Assembly (NCBI GenBank): GCA_947452675.1
Contig: CANGDL010000002.1
Span: forward strand, 62,001-126,000
DNA from: Microbacteriaceae bacterium
GTDB taxonomy: Bacteria; Actinomycetota; Actinomycetes; Actinomycetales; Microbacteriaceae
Length of the DNA: 64,000 nt
Direction of reading: 5' to 3'
Position 1 is the first letter of the stretch; every line of letters starts with the position of its first letter. The position numbers were made by a program, and so were the translations under genes. The notes beneath the pieces were generated by a model. The model saw nothing but the letters and a program-made list of their open reading frames with translations. It did no database searches and had not been told where the DNA came from. This document shows, piece after piece, positions 26,011-34,752 of this stretch.

Positions 26011-27344
26011 AACCCGAGGTAGATCAGCTTTTCGGCGGTCGCTATAAACTCATCAGCCGCATTGCAATCGGCGGCATGGGTGAGGTTTGGCTTGCCCAGG
26101 ATGAAGTAATCCTTCGCCAGGTTGCCATCAAAATTTTGAAGCAAGAATACATGGGTGACCCGAGCTTCATTGAGCGATTCCGCATCGAAGCAAAGCACGC
26201 TGCGATGGTGAATCACGAAGGCATCGCTAACGTTTTCGACTATGGCGAAGACTCTGGTTGGGCCTTCTTGGTCATGGAGTATGTGCCTGGCGATTCCCTT
26301 GCTCGCATTCTCGAGCGTGACAAGGTCTTGCCTGAGACCAAGGTTATGGATATCGTGGCGCAGACGGCCCGTGCACTTTATGCTGCCCACGAGGCTGGCT
26401 TGGTGCACCGTGACATTAAGCCGGGCAACCTGCTGATCACTCCCGAGGGTCAGGTGAAGATCACAGACTTCGGCATCGCTCGCGTTGCCGACCAGGTTGG
26501 TTTAACCGCTACCGGCCAGGTGATGGGCACGGTTCAATATCTATCGCCCGAGCAAGCGACCGGCAAGCCGGCGACACCGTCGACCGACATTTATTCGTTG
26601 GGCATAGTTGCCTATGAATGTCTTGCTGGCAAAAGGCCGTTCGGCGGCGACTCGCAGATGATCATCGCGATGGCTCAGATCAACGACATGCCTCCGGCCC
26701 TGCCTGCCGAGCTCGATGAACGCGTACGCAAACTGGTCATGTCTTGTCTGGCCAAGAAGGCGAGCGGGCGCCCAGAGAATGCCCTAATTCTGGCCCAGAG
26801 AGCCGAGGCTCTTCTGCCAACTGCGCCTCGCTCACAGGCAGCCACCGAGTTGATTCAGCAGATCAAGCAGGTTACAGATCGCACCACCGAAATTGCCACC
26901 CTTACCGACACTGCCCCGCAGCCGACTCAGCCAATCGTCTGGCCCTGGGTTGCGATTATCGTGGTTCTCGGACTGACCGCAATTTCAGTCGTCGTCGCAA
27001 TAATCATCGGATCGATGACTCCGGTGCCCGTGCCGACCATAACCGTGACACCGTCGACTCAACCATCATGGTCATCCGACACTCCGACCGCTCCCGCTCC
27101 AGTGACCGTGCTGCTCGCCGACCTTCAGGGCAGGCCAATCGCAGATGTGCTCACCGACCTAACGGCTAAGGGTCTTGTGGTTGAAGCCGTTGCCGGCGAT
27201 CCTGTTCCGGTTGATGACCCGAGGTCTATGACGGTCTACAACGCAACACCGTTGGGCAATATGCCGGCCGGCTCCAACATCCGTGTTTTTTACTACGTCC
27301 CGCAAAGCACGGATGCAACCCCAACTCCAACGCCAACGCAGTAA
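26007..27344 (+). CDS. pknA: Ser/Thr protein kinase PknA
   Basis: A 445-residue membrane kinase: kinase domain at about residues 10-265 with glycine loop AIGGMGEVW, catalytic Lys in VAIKILKQ, loop [11 protein letters not shown] and DFGIARV; a membrane helix at about residues 312-334 ([20 protein letters not shown]); and an outer part of some 90 residues that resembles one PASTA-like unit ([24 protein letters not shown]) followed by a Thr/Pro tail. In M. tuberculosis PknA has no such outer unit as far as I recall. It phosphorylates division and wall proteins. No long gap precedes it. Confidence 0.93.
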   Translation: MKPEVDQLFGGRYKLISRIAIGGMGEVWLAQDEVILRQVAIKILKQEYMGDPSFIERFRIEAKHAAMVNHEGIANVFDYGEDSGWAFLVMEYVPGDSLARILERDKVLPETKVMDIVAQTARALYAAHEAGLVHRDIKPGNLLITPEGQVKITDFGIARVADQVGLTATGQVMGTVQYLSPEQATGKPATPSTDIYSLGIVAYECLAGKRPFGGDSQMIIAMAQINDMPPALPAELDERVRKLVMSCLAKKASGRPENALILAQRAEALLPTAPRSQAATELIQQIKQVTDRTTEIATLTDTAPQPTQPIVWPWVAIIVVLGLTAISVVVAIIIGSMTPVPVPTITVTPSTQPSWSSDTPTAPAPVTVLLADLQGRPIADVLTDLTAKGLVVEAVAGDPVPVDDPRSMTVYNATPLGNMPAGSNIRVFYYVPQSTDATPTPTPTQ

Positions 27345-27427
27345 TTCACAAGGAAAATCTCAGGCTCGATAAGTAGACTGGGAAGCCGGTCGTAAAGACC
27401 AAGTCACAACGGAAAGTAGAGCATTAG

Positions 27428-29479
27428 GTGTCATCAAACCAGCGCGTAATTGCAGGCCGCTATGAGGTAGGAAACCTCATCGGTCGAGGTGGCATGGCCG
27501 ATGTCTACGAGGGTGTTGACACCCGACTTGGCCGCACCGTTGCGATCAAGCTGCTCAAGGCAGACCTGGCCAACGACCCGAACTTTGAAGCACGCTTCCG
27601 TCAAGAAGCCCAGGCTTCGGCCCGCATGGCTCACCCAACCATCGTTCGCGTTTATGACGCGGGCGAAGATGTGACGGTTGATTCAAACGGCAACACCAAT
27701 CGTCACCCTTTCATCGTCATGGAATACGTCAACGGCAAGCTGCTTCGCGACCTGTTGCACGAACGTCGCTTGACCCTGCAAGAGGCCATCGATTTTGAGA
27801 CCGGCGTGCTAACCGCGCTGGAGTTCTCACACCGTGCCGGCATCGTGCACCGCGACATCAAGTCGGCAAACGTCATGATCACCGAGGCCGGTCAGGTAAA
27901 GGTCATGGATTTTGGTATTGCCCGCGCGGTGTCTGAAAACTCAGCTACCGTTGCCCACACCAGTGGCATCGTTGGCACCGCACAATACTTCTCACCTGAG
28001 CAGGCCAAGGGTGAGTCGGTTGACGCGCGAACCGACCTCTATTCAGCCGGTGTTTTGCTTTATGAAATGCTTGCCGGCCGCCCACCATTCAAGGGTGAAT
28101 CAGCCGTTTCGGTTGCCTACCAGCACGTAAGCGAAGCGGTTGTTCCACCTTCTGAATACGACCCAAACGTTTCAGCTGAGATGGATTCGGTTGTTCTTCG
28201 AGCCCTGGCAAAAGACCGCAACGAGCGCTTCCAGTCGGCCGAGGAGTTTCGTGAGCACCTGCTTGCCGCCTATGCCGTAGTTCTTGAAAACACGCCGGCT
28301 GAACTGCCAGCACACGCCCTAGCTTTTGAGTCTGAACCAGAGATCGAAACGCCTTCAATTGACCTTCCGGAGCAGTTCCAAGAGGAAATCGAAGAGCAAA
28401 CCAACGCCGCATTGGCTCCAACCGAGGTTTTGACAACCGGATTCGATGAATTCGACGCACTCTTGGCGTCAGCCGGTGCCGAGCGGGTCGAGAGTACTGA
28501 GAAAATCAAGAGCCAGTTCGAGATTCCTCAGGTTCCACTCGAAGAGCGCGCAACCTCGTCTTTCGCGCAGATTCCAGCCGATGAGCCGGCGGTCATCGAT
28601 AATGGCTCCCGCGTCGATGCTGCCCGCGTCGATGACAGAGCGGCGGCAACCTACACTGAAGGTCCTTCGACCAATCCATTCGCGGAACTTGGTGTTGAAC
28701 TGCCAACCGCCGCCCAGCCGACTATCAAATACATCCCTAGCGGGCGGCCTAAGGCGAACCTACTTTGGGGTATCGGTTCGGGTGTCGCGGTAGTCCTAAT
28801 CGGACTCATGGTTTGGTTGTTCACACTGAATGGTTTCAACCTCAACATCAACCCGGGGTCCTCGGGAATCTCAGTTGCAGATGTCACCAACAAGACCTAT
28901 GACGAGGGTTTCAGCACGCTGACCGGCCAGCACCTGCTGGTCAACAAGGTTTATGAAGCGAACGACACTATCCCACTTGACACCATCATTCGCACTGATC
29001 CGCTTGCTGGCACCAAGGTCCCGGATAACACGTCGGTCACTGTTTATGTCTCTTCGGGTAAGACGACCATCAAGGTGCCAAGCAGCCTGATTGGACTTTC
29101 TGAGAGCGAGGCGACTGCAGTACTGGTTGCCGCCAAGCTGACACTCGGCACAATTACCCAGGCCAATAGCGCCACCGTTCCTGCGGGTATGGTCGTTGAA
29201 ACCGACCCAGTGGCAAACGCCGATGTCGCCCAGGGCAGCGTTGTGAACCTTGTGATTTCAAATGGTCAGGTGAACGTGCCTGACGTTCGAAACTTGGCAA
29301 CCTCAGACGCTCAGAGCAAGATGTCATCCCCGGATGTTGGTCTAACCGTGACCATCGCGGTTCAGGGTGGCACCTGCCCGGCTGGCAAGACTCAGGGAAC
29401 CATCGTGGTTGACCAGTCGGTCGCACCCGGGCTGGCCCCTCAGGGTTCGGCCGTGATCTTATACGTGGGTTGTAACTAG
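27428..29479 (+). CDS. pknB: Ser/Thr protein kinase PknB with three PASTA domains
   Basis: A 683-residue kinase. Kinase domain at about residues 10-275 (LIGRGGMADVYEG, VAIKLLKAD, VHRDIKSANVM, DFGIARAV); an unusually long acidic juxtamembrane region of about 180 residues, rich in Glu and Asp; one membrane helix (GVAVVLIGLMVWLFTL); then three PASTA repeats that bind muropeptides or lipid II (GISVADVTNK, TTIKVPSSLIGLS, QVNVPDVRNLA). It ends in VGCN, one Cys next to the last residue. The GTG start lies 83 bp after pknA with GGAAAG upstream. Its stop overlaps trpG on the other strand by 4 bp. Confidence 0.95.
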   Translation: MSSNQRVIAGRYEVGNLIGRGGMADVYEGVDTRLGRTVAIKLLKADLANDPNFEARFRQEAQASARMAHPTIVRVYDAGEDVTVDSNGNTNRHPFIVMEYVNGKLLRDLLHERRLTLQEAIDFETGVLTALEFSHRAGIVHRDIKSANVMITEAGQVKVMDFGIARAVSENSATVAHTSGIVGTAQYFSPEQAKGESVDARTDLYSAGVLLYEMLAGRPPFKGESAVSVAYQHVSEAVVPPSEYDPNVSAEMDSVVLRALAKDRNERFQSAEEFREHLLAAYAVVLENTPAELPAHALAFESEPEIETPSIDLPEQFQEEIEEQTNAALAPTEVLTTGFDEFDALLASAGAERVESTEKIKSQFEIPQVPLEERATSSFAQIPADEPAVIDNGSRVDAARVDDRAAATYTEGPSTNPFAELGVELPTAAQPTIKYIPSGRPKANLLWGIGSGVAVVLIGLMVWLFTLNGFNLNINPGSSGISVADVTNKTYDEGFSTLTGQHLLVNKVYEANDTIPLDTIIRTDPLAGTKVPDNTSVTVYVSSGKTTIKVPSSLIGLSESEATAVLVAAKLTLGTITQANSATVPAGMVVETDPVANADVAQGSVVNLVISNGQVNVPDVRNLATSDAQSKMSSPDVGLTVTIAVQGGTCPAGKTQGTIVVDQSVAPGLAPQGSAVILYVGCN

Positions 29480-30129
29480 AGCTTAACCAAAGGCGAAAGC
29501 GACTTCGCCCTCTCGGCTGCGCCCTTTAGGCCGATTGACTCTAACCAGTTGCCCAGCATCTGATAACCGCCCTCGGTGAGCACCGACTCGGGGTGATACT
29601 GAACACCATAAATTGGCAAGGTCTTGTGCTGCAGCGCCATAATGACGCCACCCTTGGAATTTTGGCCAGGGATGGTTCGAGCCGTAACAATCAGGTCATC
29701 CCGCACCGTCGAGTCGACAACTGCTAATGAGTGATAACGGGTTGCAGTGAATGGCTGCGGAACATCTTTGAACACCAGCGAGTTGTCGTGTTGCACCTCG
29801 GATGTCTTGCCGTGCATTAGTTCTTCAGCGCTGGTCACGGTTGCACCCATGGCTTCAGCAATTGCCTGGTGACCGAGGCAAACACCGAAAATCGACATGC
29901 CACTTTGAAGCGCCAACTTCACGGTTGGTATGCTCAGGCCTGCGTCACCAGGGGTGCCCGGTCCTGGGCTCAAAAGCACCGCGTCATAGTTAGCCAAGAG
30001 TGCCGGAAGCTCGGCTTCGGTCACGATGTCGTTGCGCAAAACCTCGGTCTCTGCGCCAAGTTGCTGCAGATAACCGTTTAGCGTGTAAACGAAGCTGTCG
30101 TAGTTGTCGAGAACCAAAATCTTTGTCAT
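29476..30129 (-). CDS. trpG: Anthranilate/aminodeoxychorismate synthase glutamine amidotransferase
   Basis: A 217-residue class I glutamine amidotransferase subunit that feeds ammonia to anthranilate synthase (tryptophan) or to aminodeoxychorismate synthase (folate). It has VLDNYDSFVYTLNGYLQQLG, the oxyanion strand SPGPGTPGDAG, the nucleophile Cys in GVCLGHQAIAEA and the His-Glu pair in YHPESVLTEGG. The chorismate-binding partner is not in the window. Position between crgA and pknB is the conserved actinobacterial one. Whether it serves trp, pab or both is not decided by the sequence. Confidence 0.92.
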   Translation of the reverse strand: MTKILVLDNYDSFVYTLNGYLQQLGAETEVLRNDIVTEAELPALLANYDAVLLSPGPGTPGDAGLSIPTVKLALQSGMSIFGVCLGHQAIAEAMGATVTSAEELMHGKTSEVQHDNSLVFKDVPQPFTATRYHSLAVVDSTVRDDLIVTARTIPGQNSKGGVIMALQHKTLPIYGVQYHPESVLTEGGYQMLGNWLESIGLKGAAERAKSLSPLVKL

Positions 30130-30163
30130 GTTGATTTAAGCCTACCGTCCCCGTCAATGGCAT

Positions 30164-30169
30164 TAGAAT
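30164..30169 (+). promoter_or_regulatory. Putative -10 box (TAGAAT) for leaderless crgA mRNA
   Basis: TAGAAT, six bases (TACCGC), then the crgA ATG, all in the 46 bp between the divergent trpG and crgA genes. There is no Shine-Dalgarno sequence. Confidence 0.5.
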
Positions 30170-30175
30170 TACCGC

Positions 30176-30457
30176 ATGCCTGAATCATCATCACGTAAGA
30201 AGCCTGCAAAGGTTTCAAAGCCTCGCGCGCCAAAGTTGCCGACCGAGAACACCGAAGAGTTGCCTAACCCGGTCTGGTTCAAGCCAGTCATGTTTGGCTT
30301 TATGATCCTCGGCCTCGTCTGGATCATCACCTACTATGTGTCGAGCGCACAGTTCCCACTTGGTGCCGGCACCCCGTGGAACCTTCAGAACTGGAACATC
30401 CTGATCGGCTTCGGAATCGCCATGGTCGGTTTCATGATGTCTACCCGCTGGAAGTAA
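30176..30457 (+). CDS. crgA: Cell-division membrane protein CrgA
   Basis: A 93-residue protein: a basic, Pro/Lys-rich N-terminal tail, then two membrane helices (WFKPVMFGFMILGLVWIITYYV and WNILIGFGIAMVGFMMST) joined by the conserved SSAQFPLGAGTPWNLQNWN loop, ending in Arg-Trp-Lys. This is the full CrgA pattern. It recruits septal wall-synthesis proteins and interacts with FtsZ and penicillin-binding proteins in mycobacteria and Streptomyces. Followed by a strong terminator. Synteny with trpG-pknB supports the call. Confidence 0.95.
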   Translation: MPESSSRKKPAKVSKPRAPKLPTENTEELPNPVWFKPVMFGFMILGLVWIITYYVSSAQFPLGAGTPWNLQNWNILIGFGIAMVGFMMSTRWK

Positions 30458-30471
30458 ACTTTCAAGAATTC

Positions 30472-30506
30472 AAAAACCGCCCGGTCGTGAGACTTGGGCG
30501 GTTTTT
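30472..30506. terminator. Bidirectional terminator between crgA and the rhomboid gene
   Basis: Perfect 11-bp stem AAAAACCGCCC / GGGCGGTTTTT with a 13-base loop. The AT ends of the arms give a U-run on both strands, so it can stop crgA (plus) and rhomboid (minus) transcription. Confidence 0.92.
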
Positions 30507-30536
30507 CTTTTGGGCAATAGTAAGGCTTGGCAGGCG

Positions 30537-31346
30537 CTAAAGGCCGAGCAAGTTGGCGCGGAACACGGTCAGCAAAATCAAGACAATGACCACAAGTACT
30601 AAGCCGAGGCGTTGGGCTGCTTGCTGAGAAGGCCTTCTCGTGTTGGCGAGAATCAAGGCGACTGCGCCACCGGTAACTAGACCACCGACGTGACCCTGCC
30701 AGCTAACGCCGGTCGACAGAAATCCGAAAACCAAGTTGATTGCAATCAACCCAAGCATCTGCCCCGAATTCTGGCCGAGGCTTCTTAGAATCACAAAATA
30801 TGCTGCCATCAATCCAAAGATTGCGCCGGATGCACCGACGACCCAGCTGTCTGGTGACGCCAACCAAAGCACGCCCACCGAACCGCCGAACAGAGCAATC
30901 ATATAAAGTGCCGCGAATCTGGCGCGGCCAAGCATAGGTTCCAGAACCTGGCCAAAAATGTATAGCGAATACATGTTCAAAAGAACGTGCAACACATTTG
31001 AAGGGTCGTGCACGAACCCGGCTGTGATCATGCGCCATGGTTGAACCGCAGTTATCTGTGGAACATAGGCAAAGAGATCGGTGACGTAGGAACCCGGCAT
31101 GATCTGAAGCAACCAAAGCGCGATATTGATGCCGATAAGTGTGAGGGTAATAACCGGGCGAGGCCCGGTCTGACGAACCCTTGAGGCGCGGGTGCGCCGG
31201 CGGTTCAGTTGGGTAACCGTCCCGCCAGCGTCATCCGGGCACAAGAAACCGACACTTGCTTCAATCTGACACTCAGGGCAGATGAAACGTTCACACCGCT
31301 GGCAACGTACGTATGCCTCGCGGTCTGGGTGTCGATAACAGGTCAT
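30537..31346 (-). CDS. Rhomboid-family intramembrane serine protease with zinc-finger head
   Basis: A 269-residue membrane protein. The first 40 residues hold a B-box-like zinc finger with paired Cys and His (CYRHPDREAYVRCQRCERFICPECQ). Then six or more membrane helices carry the rhomboid catalytic Ser in VGASGAIFGLMAAY and the His in WQGHVGGLVTGG, with a preceding loop containing NMYSLYIFG. It would cut membrane protein segments; the substrates are unknown. Its start is joined to the ppiA stop (shared base), so the two are transcribed together. Such zinc-finger rhomboids are common near the origin of actinobacteria. Confidence 0.9.
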   Translation of the reverse strand: MTCYRHPDREAYVRCQRCERFICPECQIEASVGFLCPDDAGGTVTQLNRRRTRASRVRQTGPRPVITLTLIGINIALWLLQIMPGSYVTDLFAYVPQITAVQPWRMITAGFVHDPSNVLHVLLNMYSLYIFGQVLEPMLGRARFAALYMIALFGGSVGVLWLASPDSWVVGASGAIFGLMAAYFVILRSLGQNSGQMLGLIAINLVFGFLSTGVSWQGHVGGLVTGGAVALILANTRRPSQQAAQRLGLVLVVIVLILLTVFRANLLGL

Positions 31347-31876
31347 TAGACCTTTTCGATTGAGATTGACTCGATGATTACGTCGGCTAGTGGCTTGTCG
31401 CGGCCGTCGGTGTCGACGCCCTCGATTGCAAGAACAACCTTCTTTGAGTCTTCATCTGCAACCTCACCGAAAACGGTGTGCTTGCCGAACAACCATGTGG
31501 TCGGCGCGGTCGTGATGAAGAACTGTGAACCGTTGGTGCCAGGGCCGGCGTTTGCCATTGCAAGTTTGAAAGGCTCGTTGAAGTTCAACTCTGAGTTGAT
31601 CTCATCGCCGAACTGGTAGCCCGGGCCACCCATACCGGTGCCGGTTGGATCGCCACCCTGCAGCATGAACTGCTTGATAATGCGGTGGAAGATTACGCCG
31701 TTGTAGAGCGGCTTACCGGTCTGAACCTCACCGTTGCGAGGGTCGCGCCATTCCTTTGCACCGGTGGCAAGACCTTCGAAGTTCTCGACGGTCTTTGGTG
31801 CGTGGTTGCCGAATAGGTTGATTTTGATGGCGCCATGGTTGGTATTGATGGTCGCTACTGAAGTGTGTGCAGTCAT
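31346..31876 (-). CDS. ppiA: Cyclophilin-type peptidyl-prolyl isomerase
   Basis: A 176-residue cytosolic cyclophilin that speeds cis-trans isomerisation of prolyl bonds. The core is complete: [54 protein letters not shown]. The ORF track starts at 31915; I choose the ATG at 31876, giving [15 protein letters not shown], because it matches family starts and because the divergent gene starts 15 bp away. The gene is at the conserved ppiA place of actinobacterial origin regions and precedes the rhomboid gene. Confidence 0.93.
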   Translation of the reverse strand: MTAHTSVATINTNHGAIKINLFGNHAPKTVENFEGLATGAKEWRDPRNGEVQTGKPLYNGVIFHRIIKQFMLQGGDPTGTGMGGPGYQFGDEINSELNFNEPFKLAMANAGPGTNGSQFFITTAPTTWLFGKHTVFGEVADEDSKKVVLAIEGVDTDGRDKPLADVIIESISIEKV

Positions 31877-31879
31877 GCC

Positions 31880-31885
31880 TACTAT
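31880..31885 (+). promoter_or_regulatory. Putative -10 box (TACTAT) in a 15-bp divergent spacer
   Basis: TACTAT, six bases, then the ATG at 31892. The box is between two start codons that are only 15 bp apart, so the plus-strand mRNA must be leaderless if it starts here, and the ppiA promoter must reach into the gene on the other side. Confidence 0.45.
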
Positions 31886-31891
31886 TGTTCC

Positions 31892-32173
31892 ATGGCTAAG
31901 AAACTCGACCTGCACGAATTGCTAGAACTGTTGCCCGCTATTAGCGAAATCTGGGATGACGCTACCGCCGGCGCGAAGAAGGCCTCCGTTGCGACTGCGG
32001 CTCGTGCCAAGCAGGTTGCGAGTCGAGTCACCAAGCAGCCGAAGAGTCCGCTGTATGGCTGGGCTGCCGTTGGAATTGCCGTTGCCGTGACCGCAGTCAT
32101 CGCCTATTCGATCTTGAAGCCAGAAGAAGACGAACTCTGGCAAGACGTTCGAACCGAATCTACCGAGGGCTAA
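31892..32173 (+). CDS. Small single-pass membrane protein at the cwsA position
   Basis: A 93-residue protein: an N-terminal amphipathic acidic part ([21 protein letters not shown]), a basic Ala/Lys/Arg-rich middle ([27 protein letters not shown]), one membrane helix ([19 protein letters not shown]) and an acidic C-terminal tail. No domain recognised. In M. tuberculosis the gene next to ppiA at this point is cwsA, a small membrane protein that works with CrgA in division and wall synthesis; topology and place fit, but no sequence match can be shown here. The ORF track start at 31865 would overlap ppiA. Confidence 0.75.
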   Translation: MAKKLDLHELLELLPAISEIWDDATAGAKKASVATAARAKQVASRVTKQPKSPLYGWAAVGIAVAVTAVIAYSILKPEEDELWQDVRTESTEG

Positions 32174-32201
32174 TACTCGCGATTTTGCTATGAGCCGGGG
32201 G

Positions 32202-32978
32202 CTAGTGCCCACCGAGGCGCTTGCTGAGTTCTGCTCCGGCGGCCTTGAGAGCAACCGCGAGTTCGGCTCTCAACCCCGAATCTGCGTCCTCCGACCTAAA
32301 AGTGAGTGCAATCGCTGCGACCGACAGCCCCAGGTGATTCTTGGCTGCCACGGCGATCGAAGAAAAGCCTTCGGTGATGAACCCATCCTCGGCACTAAAA
32401 CCGGCGGAGGCCTCATCGCGCAGCAAGGCGGTCAGTTCGCGAAGGTTCTTCGGCCCTAGCCCGGTTCGATCGATGAAACTTTTGTTATTCGCGAAGGTTG
32501 CGCGGACCTGCGCAGCATCCAAGCCGGCCAGGATGGCGCGACCCGACGCCGTCAAATGCGCAGGCAGGCGAACGCCTACCTCGGTGACCAGAGTGACCGG
32601 GCGGTGAGGCACCTCACGGGCCAGGTATAGAAGTTCGGAGCCCTGCAGAATTCCAAGCTGGGCAACCGCCGGCAGTTTGGTCTCGGTTTCACGCACTAAC
32701 TTGGTGAGCAGCGGCCGGGCCTGCCTCTCGAGTGGGTCGTGGCGCAAGTAAGCCGAACCGAGTTCGAAGGCGCCAACGCCGAGACCCCAACGCTCATCCT
32801 CGGGGAAGTGCATGACGAAACCGCTCTCTTGCATCGCGGTTAGCAGGTGATAGGTGGAAGATCGCGGAATGCCAACTCGGGTGGCAATCGCCGCAGCCGG
32901 CATCGGCGCACCCGCCTTCGCCAAGGTGCGCAGAATCAACAGCGCTCGGCTGGCTGCTGGCACGTTGGTCATCATCAT
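32202..32978 (-). CDS. IclR-family transcriptional regulator of the hut genes
   Basis: A 258-residue regulator. N-terminal winged helix (SRALLILRTLAKAGAPMPAAAIATRVGIPRSSTYHLLTAM) and C-terminal ligand-binding IclR domain (ELLYLAREVPHRPVTLVTEVGVRLPAHLTASGRAILAGL, then EDGFITEGFSSIAVAAKNHLG). It is divergent from hutU with 100 bp between the starts, so control of histidine use is the natural inference; the ligand may be urocanate as for other hut regulators. The start lies in three consecutive ATG codons (32978-32970) with AGG just upstream; the last one has the best spacing. The ORF track's 24 extra residues look like leader. Confidence 0.88.
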   Translation of the reverse strand: MMMTNVPAASRALLILRTLAKAGAPMPAAAIATRVGIPRSSTYHLLTAMQESGFVMHFPEDERWGLGVGAFELGSAYLRHDPLERQARPLLTKLVRETETKLPAVAQLGILQGSELLYLAREVPHRPVTLVTEVGVRLPAHLTASGRAILAGLDAAQVRATFANNKSFIDRTGLGPKNLRELTALLRDEASAGFSAEDGFITEGFSSIAVAAKNHLGLSVAAIALTFRSEDADSGLRAELAVALKAAGAELSKRLGGH

Positions 32979-33078
32979 CCTCAATGGTCTCGTGGGGGGC
33001 AAATTCGAATCTCGTATTTCAGACAGTAGCACTAAAAAGCTCGTTGGCAAGCGCCCTTAAAGCCAGTTTTATTGACCT

Positions 33079-34743
33079 ATGACCACTTCAACTCGCGGCC
33101 CACTGCACGCCGCCACAGGTTCAAATCTCACCGCCAAGGGCTGGGCCCAAGAAGCGGCAATCCGAATGCTGCACAACAACCTTGACCCGGCCGTTGCCGA
33201 GCACCCAGAAAACCTAGTGGTTTATGGTGGCACCGGCAAGGCTGCGCGCAACTGGGCGAGCTTCGATGCAATCGTCAAGACCCTGACCAACCTGGATGAC
33301 GACGAGACCATGCTGGTTCAGTCGGGTAAGCCGGTTGGCGTCTTCCGCACACACGAATGGGCACCGCGCGTGCTTCTGGCCAACTCGAACCTGGTCGGTG
33401 ACTGGGCCAACTGGCCAGAGTTCCGCCGCCTTGAGCACCTCGGCCTGACCATGTATGGCCAAATGACCGCTGGTTCATGGATCTACATCGGAACCCAGGG
33501 AATCTTGCAGGGCACCTATGAGACATTCGCCGCAGTTGCCGAAAAAGACTTCGGTGGCACCCTGGCCGGAACCCTCACCGTGACGGGTGGCTGCGGTGGC
33601 ATGGGTGGCGCTCAGCCGCTGGCCGTAACCATGAACGAGGGCACCTGCTTGATCATCGATGTCGATGAAACCCGCCTTCGCCGTCGCCTAGCCGACCGCT
33701 ATCTAGACGAAATCTATGACGACATGGATGTGGCGATCGACCGCGCTGTCCAGGCTAAAAACCAAAAGCTAGCCATCTCAATCGGCCTAGTTGGCAACGC
33801 CGCGAGCGTGTTGCCTGAGATGCTTCGCCGTGAGGTTCCGGTTGACATCGTCACCGACCAGACCTCGGCCCACGACCCACTCTTCTACATCCCAGCTGGC
33901 ATGAAACTTGAAGATGCCGCGCAGGCTCGAATCGATGACCCTGCCGAGTTCACCAAGCGCTCACAAGAGTCGATGGCCCGCCACGTTGAAGCAATGGTTG
34001 GCTTCATGGATAAGGGTGCGGTGGTTTTCGACTATGGCAACTCGATTCGTGATGAAGCCCGTCAGGGTGGATACGAGCGGCCGTTCGCCTTCCCTGGCTT
34101 TGTCCCTGCATACATTCGCCCACTGTTCTGCGAAGGCAAGGGTCCGTTCCGTTGGGTTGCGCTTTCGGGTGACCCGAAAGACATCTATCGCACCGACCAG
34201 GCGATTCTCGAACTGTTCCCTGAAAACAAGCACCTGCACCGCTGGATCAAGATGGCTCAGGAGCGAGTCGAATTCCAGGGCCTACCAGCTCGCATTTGCT
34301 GGCTAGGTTATGGCGAGCGCGAAAAGGCTGGTGCCGTGTTCAACGACCTAGTCGCACGCGGCGAGGTTTCGGCACCGATCGTGATCGGTCGCGACCACCT
34401 CGACTGTGGTTCGGTTGCCTCGCCTTATCGCGAAACGGAAGCGATGCTTGATGGCTCTGATGCGATTGCCGACTGGCCGATCTTGAACGCCATGCTCAAC
34501 GTTGCCTCAGGTGCTTCTTGGGTTTCACTCCACCACGGCGGTGGCGTGGGCATGGGTCGATCTATTCACGCTGGCCAGGTTACCGTTGCTGACGGCACCG
34601 CTCTTGCTGCTGAAAAGATCAACCGCGTGCTCACTAACGACCCTGGCATGGGTGTCATTCGTCACGTTGACGCCGGCTATGACATTGCTAAAGAAGTGGC
34701 CCGTCACAAGCACGTGCACGTGCCGATGCTCGATATCGAATAG
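33079..34743 (+). CDS. hutU: Urocanate hydratase
   Basis: A 554-residue enzyme that adds water to urocanate to give imidazolone propionate using tightly bound NAD. Typical segments are [21 protein letters not shown], the dinucleotide-binding [25 protein letters not shown], the [16 protein letters not shown] loop and the C-terminal catalytic area [13 protein letters not shown] and [16 protein letters not shown]. Full length. First gene of the hut operon; a poorer -10-like TTTTAT is placed six bases before its ATG. Confidence 0.97.
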   Translation: MTTSTRGPLHAATGSNLTAKGWAQEAAIRMLHNNLDPAVAEHPENLVVYGGTGKAARNWASFDAIVKTLTNLDDDETMLVQSGKPVGVFRTHEWAPRVLLANSNLVGDWANWPEFRRLEHLGLTMYGQMTAGSWIYIGTQGILQGTYETFAAVAEKDFGGTLAGTLTVTGGCGGMGGAQPLAVTMNEGTCLIIDVDETRLRRRLADRYLDEIYDDMDVAIDRAVQAKNQKLAISIGLVGNAASVLPEMLRREVPVDIVTDQTSAHDPLFYIPAGMKLEDAAQARIDDPAEFTKRSQESMARHVEAMVGFMDKGAVVFDYGNSIRDEARQGGYERPFAFPGFVPAYIRPLFCEGKGPFRWVALSGDPKDIYRTDQAILELFPENKHLHRWIKMAQERVEFQGLPARICWLGYGEREKAGAVFNDLVARGEVSAPIVIGRDHLDCGSVASPYRETEAMLDGSDAIADWPILNAMLNVASGASWVSLHHGGGVGMGRSIHAGQVTVADGTALAAEKINRVLTNDPGMGVIRHVDAGYDIAKEVARHKHVHVPMLDIE

Positions 34744-34746
34744 GTT
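34741..34746 (+). promoter_or_regulatory. TAGGTT box overlapping the hutU stop codon
   Basis: The TAG stop of hutU is the first half of TAGGTT, which stands six bases before the hutI GTG. It fits a -10 box for a leaderless internal transcript, but the AGG could equally serve as a weak ribosome-binding site. Confidence 0.25.
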
Positions 34747-34752
34747 CGATTT

